Origin: JACQZU01 sp041908165
Lineage (GTDB): Bacteria > Acidobacteriota > Holophagae > Holophagales > Holophagaceae
Assembly (NCBI GenBank): GCA_041908165.1
Contig: JAYRFV010000122.1
Location: forward strand, 1 to 31,078
Direction: 5' to 3'
Length of the DNA: 31,078 nt
Shown: positions 14,597 to 22,181 of the stretch, piece by piece
Position numbering within the stretch: position 1 is the stretch's first letter
Layout: every line of letters starts with the position of its first letter
Translations under genes and position numbers: made by a program
The notes under the pieces: generated by a model
Database searches by the model: none
What the model was told of the DNA's origin: nothing
The model's input: the letters and a program-made list of their open reading frames with translations, nothing else

Positions 14597-15445
14597 ATGA
14601 CGGCCGGGCCCTTCCTGCGCGGACTGGCGGCGGCCCTGGCCCTGACCCTGGCCGGGCCGGGAGCGACCGCCGCAGCGCCGCCGCTGCTCCTGGCCAAGGT
14701 GCTGGGACCGGGGGTCGATCCCGCCGACTACCTGGTCAGCGAGAAGTTCGACGGCGTGCGCGCCCACTGGGACGGCCGGGTCCTGCGCTTCCGCAGCGGC
14801 CGCGAGGTGCCGGCGCCCCGCTGGTTCCTGGAGCGGCTCCCGGCGCAGCCCCTCGACGGCGAGCTGTGGCTCGGCCGCGGGCGCTTCGAGGAGCTCTCCG
14901 GGTACGTGCGGCGGTCCACCCCGGAGGATGCCGAATGGCGGCGGATCCGGTACCTGGTCTTTGAACTGCCGGAAGCCCCGGGGACCTTCGCCGAGCGCGC
15001 CCGGCGGCTGCAGGAGCTCGCCGCCGCCACGGCCTGGCCGCAGCTGGAGGCGGTGGCGCAGGACCGGGTGGCCGACCGGGCCGAGCTGCAGCGCCGCCTG
15101 GCCCAGGTCCTCAAGGCCGGCGGCGAGGGCCTGATGCTGCACCGCGCCGACGCCCCCTACGTGACCGGCCGCAGCGACGCCCTGCTCAAGCTCAAGCCGC
15201 TGCTGGACACCGAGGCGGTGGTGACCGCCCACGTCCCCGGCCAGGGGAAGTTCAAGGGCCGCCTCGGCGCCCTCCGGGTGGCCACCCCCGAGGGGAAATC
15301 CTTCCTCCTCGGCACCGGGTTCACCGACGCCGTGCGCCGGAACCCGCCACCCGTGGGCACGACCGTCACCTACACCTACCGCGGCCTGACCCGCAACGGC
15401 CTCCCCCGCCACGCCAGCTACCTGCGGGTGCGGGAGGACTTCTAG
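14597..15445 (+). CDS. Secreted ATP-dependent DNA ligase, LigE type
   Basis: This 282-residue protein has a signal peptide (about 1-26, ending ...GATAAA) and then a minimal nucleotidyltransferase-OB ligase. Motif I is SEKFDGVR with adenylation Lys K50; PLDGELWLGRGRF supplies motif III-like residues, YLVFELP motif IIIa, GEGLMLHRADAPY motif IV and LLKLKPLLDTEA motif V. The tail FKGRLGALRV and TVTYTYRGLTRNGLPRHASYLRVRED is the OB domain end. Size, order and exported state match LigE, best known in Gammaproteobacteria and Neisseria, where it seals nicks in DNA and has been linked to extracellular DNA. It begins 4 nt after the FxLYD-like gene, forming a three-gene plus-strand unit. Its stop shares a CTAG with the stop of the opposing gene. 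Confidence 0.9.
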   Translation: MTAGPFLRGLAAALALTLAGPGATAAAPPLLLAKVLGPGVDPADYLVSEKFDGVRAHWDGRVLRFRSGREVPAPRWFLERLPAQPLDGELWLGRGRFEELSGYVRRSTPEDAEWRRIRYLVFELPEAPGTFAERARRLQELAAATAWPQLEAVAQDRVADRAELQRRLAQVLKAGGEGLMLHRADAPYVTGRSDALLKLKPLLDTEAVVTAHVPGQGKFKGRLGALRVATPEGKSFLLGTGFTDAVRRNPPPVGTTVTYTYRGLTRNGLPRHASYLRVREDF

Positions 15446-18075
15446 TCCGGATCCAGGGTCACCGCCCAGGCCGGGAAGGGGGCGGCGCTGCCCTTGGCGG
15501 CGGCCCAGAGGATGCGGTTCAGCACGCCCTCCGGGCAGGCGTCGGGGCGGGAGAGGTCCAGCCGGCCCGATTGCAGGGCGTGCTGCTTCAGCAGCGGGTC
15601 CTTGAGCTTCCTCGGCTCGGGGTTCATCTGGTCCAGCGGCACCTGGTTCGGCACCGCGGTGAAGGGCGTGAGGTCCGGCCGGTCGGTGAAGCAGGCCTCC
15701 ATGGTCGGGGCGCAGGCGTCGAACTGGTTCATCGGCGGCAGGCCCAGGATCTGCTCGATGGTGCGCAGGATGCTGGTGGTAGTGTAGAAGTCGCTCACCA
15801 CCGCCCCGCGCCGGGTGTAGGGGCTGGCCACGTAGGCGGTGGTGCGGTAGCCGCTGACGTGGTCCCAGCCGTTCTGCGGATCGTCCTCGATGGCGAACAC
15901 CACCGTGTCCTTCCAGAAGCGGCTGCGGCTGAGCGCCTCGACGATGCGGCCGAAGGCCAGGTCGTTGTCGGCGACGGTGGCCGCCGGCGTCGGGCAGCCG
16001 ACCTTGGTGCCGCTCGTGTGGTCGTTGGTGAGGCCGATGATGACCAGGTCCGGGAACCGGCCCTCCCGCTCGAACCGCTGCAGCTCCTCGATGAACAGTT
16101 TCGCCTTCCAGACGTCCGGCACCTCCGGCGACCAGCCCACGGTGTGCGCCGCCAGGTGCGGGCGGAGCGCCTCCAGGGACGGCTCCGAGCCGATCACCAC
16201 GTCGTCGGAGAGGCCCTGGTAGGCGCGCCAGCAGGCGCTCCAGTCCGGCCTTCCCGGCCGCGCCGGGTCGCGCCAGCGGACCTTCGGCATGGCGAATTCG
16301 CCGTAGTCCCGGAAGCTCTTCCCGTGCTTCAGCGCCTGGTCCCAGAGGAATCCGGTGGGGGCGTAGGCGAGGGCGTCCACCTCGTCCTCGGACATCCCGT
16401 CCGGGTAGCTGCGCGGCCAGCCGCCGAAGGACTTCTCCAGGTAGTCGGTGGCGAAGGCGGCGGTGGACCAGTTGTGGCCGTCGGCGCTGAGGATGCCGCT
16501 GCAGTAGGTGTTGTCGAGCAGGGCGAACTCGCGCACCAGCTTGTGCTGGTTGGGGGTCACCCGCTCGCCGAAGATGCACAGGGACGGGTCGCCGCGGCCC
16601 TCGGCGACGTCGCCGAGGACCTGATCGTAGGTGCGGTTCTCCTTGATCACGTAGACCACGTGCTTGAACACGCTGGGCTCGCCGATCCGCTCCGGCACCG
16701 GCCGCGGCGGCTGGCCGGGGCGGGGCGGCAGGAGCGCGGCGCGGATCCGGTCGCGGCGCAGGCCGGCCTCCGCCCGCGCGGTCAGTGCCGGCAGGTCGGC
16801 GTCGACGGGCACCGGCAGCAGGGTCAGGCTGCCGCCGAACTGGCGCGAGTTGAAGCCAACCCCGTGCTTCTTCGTCGCCGCCTCGGCGGCCGCCGGCAGG
16901 GCCTTGAGGTTGGCCACCGCAAGCTGGCGGCGCCGCGGATCGTGCGCCAGCGCTGCCGGGAACCAGCCCACCGGCGCCATCCCGGCGAGCCGCGAGCGGC
17001 GCCGGGCCGGGTCGAAGCGCACCACCGCCACCGCGTTCTGGGTGCCGTTGGCCACGTACAGCCGGCGGCCGCCGGGATCGAAGGCCAGGGCGTTGGGCGA
17101 GGCGCCGAAGGGGTCGGCGGGACTGGGCCGCGCCCAGATCGTCTCGACCACCCGGTCGCGACGGGTGTCGATCACGCTCAGGGTGTCGTCGGCGGCGTTG
17201 GCGCAGACCAGGTGGCGGCCGCCCGGTGCCAGGGCCAGCGCCGAGGCGTGGCGGCCGGTGGCCAGCTCGGCGCGGAGGACGCCGCGCTCCAGGTCGAGGA
17301 CCGACACCGAGCCCTCAGAGGCGGCGCCGGTGCGGGGGTCGATGCGCACCGTGGTGCCGCGGCCGGCGGGGCCGGCGGGGTCGCCCGGCCCGGGCCGCCG
17401 GCCGCCCCAGTTGCTGACGTAGGCCCTGGCCCCGGCCACCACCACGCCGTAGGGCGCCACCCCCACCTCGAAGCGGCGCAGCAGCCGGCCGCTGGCCACG
17501 TCGAACTCGCCCAGGCCGTTGGACAGGCTGAGGGCCACGTACAGGCGGCGGCCGTCGGCGGACAGCGCCAGCCCTGCCGGGACCTCCTGCCGGCGGCGCA
17601 GCCCCACCACCTCCGGCAGCGCGATCGGCGCGGCGACGGCCACCTGGCCGGCCGCGTCCACCTCGAACACCTGGACGCAGCCCTGCACGTCGCTGAGGTA
17701 GAGCCGCCGGCCGTCGGCGCTGAACACCAGGCCGGTGCAGCTCGCCTGGGGCCGCGCGCTGGGATCCGGGTCGAGGAGGTTCTCCGAGGGCGCCCGCGGC
17801 GTCCGCCCGGGTTCCGGCGCCAGCGCCACCCGCTGGCGCGTCTCCCCGCTGGCCGGATCCAGCACCCACAGCTCGTGGGTCAGCCCGGAGGTCACCAGCA
17901 GCCGCCCGGAGGGATCCAGCGCCAGCACCACCGGCCGCAGTCCTGGCAGCGCCACCTGCCGCCCCGCCGGGTCCAGCCCCTGCCCCACCGGCAGCGGCCC
18001 CTGCGCCGCCAGCAGCAGCCCCGCCCCGGCCACCAGGAAGCCTCGCCACGCACGCCGGAACGGAAACCAGATCAT
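15442..18075 (-). CDS. Secreted beta-propeller / phosphoesterase fusion (YncE-like plus alkaline-phosphatase-superfamily domain)
   Basis: This 877-residue protein has a signal peptide or N-terminal anchor (about 8-25). It then has a beta-propeller of YVTN/YncE-type repeats (about 40-410), with blade phrases such as GLVFSADGRRLYLSD, LALAPGGRHLVCAN and ALAFDPGGRRLYVAN. The second half (about 440-860) is a PF04185-type phosphoesterase: VFKHVVYVIKENRTYDQVLG, LDNTYCSGILSADGHNWST, LVIIGLTNDHTSG and VFAIEDDPQNGWDHVSGYRTTAYVASPYTRRG hold the metal-binding Asp, His and Asn residues of this phospholipase-C-like group. The likely role is hydrolysis of a phosphoester at the cell surface; the substrate is unknown. 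The two-domain fusion is a recognised architecture. It converges with the LigE gene and overlaps its stop by 4 bp. Confidence 0.88.
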   Translation of the reverse strand: MIWFPFRRAWRGFLVAGAGLLLAAQGPLPVGQGLDPAGRQVALPGLRPVVLALDPSGRLLVTSGLTHELWVLDPASGETRQRVALAPEPGRTPRAPSENLLDPDPSARPQASCTGLVFSADGRRLYLSDVQGCVQVFEVDAAGQVAVAAPIALPEVVGLRRRQEVPAGLALSADGRRLYVALSLSNGLGEFDVASGRLLRRFEVGVAPYGVVVAGARAYVSNWGGRRPGPGDPAGPAGRGTTVRIDPRTGAASEGSVSVLDLERGVLRAELATGRHASALALAPGGRHLVCANAADDTLSVIDTRRDRVVETIWARPSPADPFGASPNALAFDPGGRRLYVANGTQNAVAVVRFDPARRRSRLAGMAPVGWFPAALAHDPRRRQLAVANLKALPAAAEAATKKHGVGFNSRQFGGSLTLLPVPVDADLPALTARAEAGLRRDRIRAALLPPRPGQPPRPVPERIGEPSVFKHVVYVIKENRTYDQVLGDVAEGRGDPSLCIFGERVTPNQHKLVREFALLDNTYCSGILSADGHNWSTAAFATDYLEKSFGGWPRSYPDGMSEDEVDALAYAPTGFLWDQALKHGKSFRDYGEFAMPKVRWRDPARPGRPDWSACWRAYQGLSDDVVIGSEPSLEALRPHLAAHTVGWSPEVPDVWKAKLFIEELQRFEREGRFPDLVIIGLTNDHTSGTKVGCPTPAATVADNDLAFGRIVEALSRSRFWKDTVVFAIEDDPQNGWDHVSGYRTTAYVASPYTRRGAVVSDFYTTTSILRTIEQILGLPPMNQFDACAPTMEACFTDRPDLTPFTAVPNQVPLDQMNPEPRKLKDPLLKQHALQSGRLDLSRPDACPEGVLNRILWAAAKGSAAPFPAWAVTLDPD

Positions 18076-18210
18076 CGGGACACCTGCGCCACATAGGGGG
18101 CAGCACCAGCATGGCGTCCGGGCAGCCGGGTGGGGGGAGGAATCCCTAGGCGGCCTCCTGCGGGTTTCATGTCGACCCCGAGGCTGAAGGTGGCCTTCGT
18201 CCGGCCTGCT

Positions 18211-18789
18211 TCACTCCCCGCTGGCCTTGCGCTTCCAGGCTTCCATCTCCGGCACCAGGATGCCCTGGTAGCAGTCGGGGCACACGGTGTGGCTGAACAG
18301 GGCGTGGCTGCGGGCGGCGACGTAGGCTTCCACCTGCTGCCAGTAGTCGCCGTCGCTGCGGACCTTCTTGCAGTAGGAGCAGATCGGGATCAGGCCGCGC
18401 AGCCGGTCCAGTTCCTGGTACAGGTCGCGGATCCGGGCGGCGACGCCGAGGCGGGCGGCCAGGGTGTCCAGGTCCAGGGGCTTCTCCAGGAAATCGTCGG
18501 CGCCGGCCTCCATGGCCGCCAGGAAGTTCTGCTTGCCGCTGCGGACCGTCTGCACCACCACGCAGGTGTAGCCCGGGCGCCGCTCGGCGCGGATCCACCG
18601 GCACAGTTCCAGGCCGTCGAGGCCGGGCAGCGACCAGTCGGTGAGGACGACGTCGAAGGGGCCCTGCCGCCAGGCCTCCCAGGCCTCGAGCCCGTCCTCC
18701 ACCGCCCGCACCTCGTGGCCGAGCCGGGCCAGGAGGCCGCCGGCGCGCTGCCGGGCGAGCGGTTCGTCCTCCACCAGCAGCACCCGCAT
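18211..18789 (-). CDS. Response regulator with C-terminal Cys4 domain
   Basis: This 192-residue protein has a canonical receiver domain (1-120): acidic pocket E7-D8, phospho-acceptor D51 in VLTDWSLP, T82 and K103 in FLEKP. After a helical linker comes a small C-terminal domain with C137, C140, C170 and C173, in the pattern IPICSYCKKVRSDGDYWQQVEAY...CPDCY. That module recurs at the ends of many bacterial signalling proteins and should bind a metal, most likely zinc; its output role is unknown. There is no DNA-binding domain. The start at 18789 is supported by GGGGAGGGG 3-4 nt upstream of the ATG. No cognate kinase is adjacent; the orphan hybrid kinase at 4484-5629 is the only kinase in the window. 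Confidence 0.9.
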   Translation of the reverse strand: MRVLLVEDEPLARQRAGGLLARLGHEVRAVEDGLEAWEAWRQGPFDVVLTDWSLPGLDGLELCRWIRAERRPGYTCVVVQTVRSGKQNFLAAMEAGADDFLEKPLDLDTLAARLGVAARIRDLYQELDRLRGLIPICSYCKKVRSDGDYWQQVEAYVAARSHALFSHTVCPDCYQGILVPEMEAWKRKASGE

Positions 18790-18896
18790 GGCCCCTCCCC
18801 GGGCCAGTGTCGGCCCGATCCCGGCGGCGGGCCACGGGCCCTGGGCGAGCGGGGCTTTCCACTGGCCGAGCGCGGCGCCGCCTCCCCCGGTCCGGG

Positions 18897-19556
18897 TCAG
18901 GGGTGCGCGTCGATCCGGGCAAGCAGTTCGGGCGGCAGGGCCAGGGCCGGGTCCTGGCCCTTCACCGGCTGGGGCCGACCCCAGCACGTCTCCACGGGCA
19001 GCACCCCGGCCCAGGCGGGGATCTCCAGGTCCCCCGGATCGTCCACCGGCGGTCCGCAGCGGACCTTGGCGACTGCCTCGGCCAGCGGCAGCTCCAGCAC
19101 CGCGGTGGCGGCCAGTTCCGCCGCGCTGGGCGGCCGGCACTGGGCCCAGCGCCCGGGCAGGAGCCGATGGAACAGGGCCTCCAGGCGGGCCGCCTTGGCC
19201 GCCGGGTCGGCGATCTCGGCGAAGCGGCCGTAGACCACCACCGAACGGTAGTTCATGGAGTGGCTGAAGGCGGAGCGCGCCAGCACCAGCCCGTCCAGCA
19301 GGGTCACCGCCACGCAGGCCTCGGCGCCCTCCGCCAGCACCCGCGCCAGCCGGCCACCGCGGGCGGCGTGGACGTACAGCCGGTCACCCTCGCGCCAGTG
19401 CAGCACCGGGATCAGGTGCGGCCGGCACTCGGCGACGAAGGCCACCTGGCACACCGGAGCGGCGTCGAGGATGGCGTGGACCACCGCCGGATCGTGGCTG
19501 CCGCGCTCCGGGTGGCGGCGGATGCGGGTGCGGGGCGTGGGCTCATAGGCGGACAT
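18897..19556 (-). CDS. Pyridoxamine 5'-phosphate oxidase-family (FMN-binding split-barrel) protein
   Basis: This 219-residue protein starts MSAYEPTPRTRIRRHPERGSHD and continues with HAILDAAPVCQVAF, PHLIPVLHWREGDRLYVHAA and a NYRSVVVYGRF strand, the pattern of Nim-like/PNPOx-like flavin split-barrels (Pyridox_ox_2 type). Members bind FMN or related flavins and reduce small molecules, and the exact substrate is rarely known. The conserved His-rich first strand and HxxR pieces are present. GGGAG 7 nt before the ATG supports the start; the frame remains open further upstream into repeat DNA, but without family similarity. The gene lies 107 bp upstream of the response regulator on the same strand. 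Its own upstream region contains a perfect 15-bp palindrome and then the tandem repeat array. Confidence 0.85.
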   Translation of the reverse strand: MSAYEPTPRTRIRRHPERGSHDPAVVHAILDAAPVCQVAFVAECRPHLIPVLHWREGDRLYVHAARGGRLARVLAEGAEACVAVTLLDGLVLARSAFSHSMNYRSVVVYGRFAEIADPAAKAARLEALFHRLLPGRWAQCRPPSAAELAATAVLELPLAEAVAKVRCGPPVDDPGDLEIPAWAGVLPVETCWGRPQPVKGQDPALALPPELLARIDAHP

Positions 19557-19616
19557 GGGCGGGCTCCCGGGGACAGCGCCCAGCATGCCACGCGGCGCCC
19601 CCTGCCTTGTCCACTC

Positions 19617-19631
19617 TTGCCGGACCGGCAA
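19617..19631. promoter_or_regulatory. Perfect 15-bp palindrome upstream of the flavoprotein gene
   Basis: TTGCCGGACCGGCAA is a perfect inverted repeat with one central base, 61 bp upstream of the flavoprotein start. It shares the CCGGACCGG core with the palindrome at 5736-5750. It could be an operator, but the core is also favoured by base composition. The rest of 19557-19697 shows no gene and no convincing promoter; together with the repeat array it makes up the only stretch over 300 bp without a gene. Confidence 0.25.
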
Positions 19632-19697
19632 ACCCATCGGCCTGCAACCGCACCACCGGCGCGGCGACGCGGGGAGACACCCCGGACCTTCCCCTCC

Positions 19698-19957
19698 GAG
19701 GATCAAGCGAAGGCGCGGCTTCGCCGAGCCTGAGCGCGGGGGCGTGGGGATCACAGGCGCAGCCGGAGACCCCCACCGAGGATCAAGCGAAGACCCGGCT
19801 TTGCCGGACCTGGGCGCGGGGTGCGGGGTGTGCGCGCAGCGAAGCGAAGCGCGGAACCCCGCGGAGGATCAAGCTCAGGGCCGGCTTTGCCGGACCTGGG
19901 CGCGGGGTGCGGGGTGTGCGCGCAGCGAAGCGAAGCGCGGAACCCCGCGGAGGATCA
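19698..19957. repeat. Tandem array of hairpin-rich extragenic repeats
   Basis: The array has two near-identical 86-bp units (19778-19863 and 19864-19949, differing at about four positions), a diverged 80-bp unit before them (19698-19777) and the first 8 bp of a fourth unit at 19950-19957. Every unit opens with GAGGATCA. Full units contain a CCGGC-TTT-GCCGG hairpin (19795-19807 in unit 2), a longer pairing of CGCGGGGT with ACCCCGCG (19815-19822 with 19856-19863), and a nested CGCGC/GCGCG pair around AGCGAAGCGAA. The array lies just downstream of the heptose kinase gene, whose TGA stop is formed by the TCA of the last partial unit. It looks like a REP/BIME-type extragenic element. Confidence 0.85.
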
Positions 19958-20959
19958 GACCGCCTCCTGCTCCCGGTAGTGGTCGAGGATCTCCCCCGGC
20001 GTCACCGTGGCCGTGCCCATCTTGCCGACCACCACCCCGGCCGCGGCGTTGGCCAGCATGGCCGCGTCGCGCCAGTCGGCGCCGCTGCCGATGGCGGCGC
20101 TGAAGGCGGCCATCACCGTGTCGCCGGCGCCGCTCACGTCGAAGACCTCGCGCGCCTCGGTCGGCACCATCCACGGCGCGGCGTGGGCCGCGTCGGCGTC
20201 GAACAGGGCCATGCCGCGCTCGCTGCGGGTCACCAGCAGGCCCTGCAGGCCGAGCTCGGCCATCAGCCGGCGGCCGGCCGACGTCACCTCGGCGTCGGTC
20301 TTCGCCGGCACCCCGGTCAGTTCGCTGGCCTCCTTGGTGTTCGGCGTCATCAGGGTGGCGCCCCGGTAGAGCGCCTTGTGCGCGGGCTTGGGGTCCACTA
20401 GCCAGGGCAGCCCGCGCTCGGCGCAGAGCGTGCGGACGACCTCCATCAGCGGCGCCGAGACGATGCCCTTGGCGTAGTCGGAGACCACCAGCGCCTTCGC
20501 CCCGGGGAGCACCGCCTCCAGCTGCCGGCGGAGCGCCGCCAGCACCGTCGCGTCCGGCGGTCCGGCCTCCTCGCGGTCGATCCGCAGCATCTGCTGCTGG
20601 TGGCCGACCACCCGGGTCTTGATGATCGTCGGGCGGCTTGGGTCGTGGACCAGGTGGCCGGTGCCGATCCCCAGCGCCTCCAGCAGCCCGGTCAGCCGGC
20701 CGCCGGCGGCATCCGCCTGCAGCGTCCCGACCAGCAGCGGCTCCGCCCCCAGCGCCTTCAGGTTGGCCGCCACGTTGGCGCCGCCGCCCAGCACCGCCTT
20801 CTCCCGCTGGACCCGGACGATCGGCACCGGCGCCTCCGGCGAGATCCGGCTGACCTCGCCGAACAGGTACTCGTCCAGCATCAGGTCGCCCAGCACCACC
20901 ACCGGACAGCCGCGCAGTCCGGCCAGCAGCGCCTCGGCCTGGGCCCGGTCGAGCCGCAT
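19955..20959 (-). CDS. rfaE1: D-glycero-beta-D-manno-heptose-7-phosphate kinase
   Basis: This 334-residue PfkB-family sugar kinase starts with VVVLGDLMLDEYLFGEVSRISPEAPVPIV, which is diagnostic of the HldE/RfaE kinase domain. LGGGANVAANLKALG and the anion-hole motif FDVSGAGDTVMAAF (about 273-286) with the catalytic Asp follow. It phosphorylates heptose-7-phosphate at C1 on the path to ADP-heptose for lipopolysaccharide inner core. The nucleotidyltransferase domain that follows in two-domain HldE is absent, so a separate RfaE2 partner is expected elsewhere. Its ATG overlaps the stop of the Trm112-like gene (TGATG). The stop codon lies within the first bases of the terminal repeat unit of the adjacent array. 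Confidence 0.92.
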   Translation of the reverse strand: MRLDRAQAEALLAGLRGCPVVVLGDLMLDEYLFGEVSRISPEAPVPIVRVQREKAVLGGGANVAANLKALGAEPLLVGTLQADAAGGRLTGLLEALGIGTGHLVHDPSRPTIIKTRVVGHQQQMLRIDREEAGPPDATVLAALRRQLEAVLPGAKALVVSDYAKGIVSAPLMEVVRTLCAERGLPWLVDPKPAHKALYRGATLMTPNTKEASELTGVPAKTDAEVTSAGRRLMAELGLQGLLVTRSERGMALFDADAAHAAPWMVPTEAREVFDVSGAGDTVMAAFSAAIGSGADWRDAAMLANAAAGVVVGKMGTATVTPGEILDHYREQEAV

Positions 20960-21141
20960 CAGCGCACCTTCACGGCGCGGTCCACCAGCAGCACCGGGAT
21001 GCCGTCCTCGATGGGATAGAGCCGCCCGCAGCCCCCGCAGTGCAGACCTTCGGGGCGCTCCTCCAGGTCCCCGAAGCAGCGCTCGCCGCCCTCGTCGGCG
21101 GGGCAGCAGAGGATCTCCAGGAGGCGCGGGTCCAGGGGCAT
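20959..21141 (-). CDS. Trm112-family small zinc protein
   Basis: This 60-residue protein has the Trm112/YcaR pattern: DPRLLEILCCPADEGG at the start, LHCGGCGRLYPIEDGIPVLLVD near the end. The Cys positions C12/C13 and the CGGC pair form the expected zinc site. Eukaryotic and archaeal Trm112 activates methyltransferases; bacterial short forms such as YcaR have no firmly known partner, although they often sit next to lipopolysaccharide genes, as here. The stop overlaps the heptose kinase ATG by one base. rlmF, a methyltransferase gene, starts divergently 92 bp away; whether that is functionally linked is unknown. Confidence 0.88.
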   Translation of the reverse strand: MPLDPRLLEILCCPADEGGERCFGDLEERPEGLHCGGCGRLYPIEDGIPVLLVDRAVKVR

Positions 21142-21219
21142 TCCGCTAGCTTATCGGAGTTGGGTGGCGCCCGCCGGGACCGGCGGCGCGGGTTTCCCTT
21201 CACCGCCGGCTCCGCCCGG

Positions 21220-21232
21220 CCGACACTGTCGG
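21220..21232. promoter_or_regulatory. 13-bp palindrome immediately before rlmF start
   Basis: CCGACACTGTCGG, a perfect inverted repeat with one central base, ends 1 nt before the rlmF ATG, where a Shine-Dalgarno sequence would be expected. It may be an operator or form a weak mRNA hairpin that lowers translation initiation. Evidence is positional only. Confidence 0.25.
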
Positions 21233-21233
21233 C

Positions 21234-22181
21234 ATGGCCACCCCCGCCCGCAAGCCGGGCCTGCACCCGCGCAACCGCCACGCGGCCGGCTACGACTTCC
21301 CGCGGCTGAAGGCGGCGGTGCCCGCACTGGGGCCATTCGTGCGGACCGCGCCGCACGGCGGCCCCACCATCGACTTCGCCGATCCGGCGGCGGTGCGGGC
21401 GCTGAACGCCGCGCTGCTGGCCGAGGCCTACGGCATCCGCGGCTGGGACCTGCCGCCGGGCAGCCTGTGCCCGCCGATCCCGGGCCGGGCCGACTATCTG
21501 CATCATGCCGCGGACCTGCTGGCCGGCGACCGGGACGGCGCCCTCCCCCGCGGCGGGGACGTCCGGGTGCTGGACATCGGCACCGGCGCCAGCCTCGTCT
21601 ACCCGCTGCTCGGCCACGCCGAGTACGGCTGGCGGTTCGTCGGCACCGACATCGACGGCACCGCCCTGGCCTCGGCGGGGCGCATCCTTGCGGCCAACCC
21701 GGCCTTCGGCGAGGCCATCGAACTGCGCCGGCAGGGCGACTCTCGCGCAGTCTTCGCCGAGGTGGTCGCTGCGGAGGAGCGCTTCGACCTGACCCTCTGC
21801 AACCCGCCCTTCCATCCGTCGCTGCGTGCTGCGCGGGCCGCCGCCGAGGCCAAGTGGCGCAAGCTCGGCCGCGGCGCCGGGCGGGCGGAGCGCAATTTCG
21901 GCGGCCAGGGCGCCGAGCTGTGTTGCGAGGGCGGTGAGGCCGGCTTCCTCCAGCGGATGGTGGCGGAAAGCCTTGCCCTCCGTGCGCGGGTGCGCTGGTT
22001 CAGCGCCCTGGTCTCCAGCACCGCCACCCTGCCCGGACTGCGGCGGGCCCTGCGCCAGGCCGGCGCGGATGAGGTGCGCACCGTGGCCATGGCCCAAGGC
22101 CAGAAGCAGAGCCGGCTCGTCGCCTGGAGCTACCTGGACGCGGCGGCGCGGCGCGCCTTCCGCGCGACCCCCTACTTGTAG
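21234..22181 (+). CDS. rlmF: 23S rRNA (adenine(1618)-N6)-methyltransferase
   Basis: This 315-residue SAM-dependent methyltransferase has the RlmF signature. GLHPRNRHAAGYDFPRL opens the protein, WDLPPGSLCPPIPGRADYLHHAADLL precedes the SAM fold, VLDIGTGASLVYPLL is motif I and DLTLCNPPFHPS is the catalytic NPPF motif (about 186-189). ERNFGGQGAELCCEGGEAGF and WFSALVSSTATL complete the family pattern. It methylates A1618 (E. coli numbering) of 23S rRNA at N6. No Shine-Dalgarno is visible; a palindrome occupies that place. The last 10 bp overlap the end of the convergent protease gene. Confidence 0.93.
   Translation: MATPARKPGLHPRNRHAAGYDFPRLKAAVPALGPFVRTAPHGGPTIDFADPAAVRALNAALLAEAYGIRGWDLPPGSLCPPIPGRADYLHHAADLLAGDRDGALPRGGDVRVLDIGTGASLVYPLLGHAEYGWRFVGTDIDGTALASAGRILAANPAFGEAIELRRQGDSRAVFAEVVAAEERFDLTLCNPPFHPSLRAARAAAEAKWRKLGRGAGRAERNFGGQGAELCCEGGEAGFLQRMVAESLALRARVRWFSALVSSTATLPGLRRALRQAGADEVRTVAMAQGQKQSRLVAWSYLDAAARRAFRATPYL

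Noticed and set aside
15571..18096. Open frame of over 800 codons antisense to the phosphoesterase
   Set aside because: Translation is low-complexity Ala/Gly/Val/His/Arg, no motif, and the opposite strand has clear propeller and phosphoesterase motifs.
19698..19957. CRISPR array or tRNA cluster
   Set aside because: Units are 80-86 bp, directly abutting with no spacers, and none folds as a cloverleaf with a recognisable anticodon arm.
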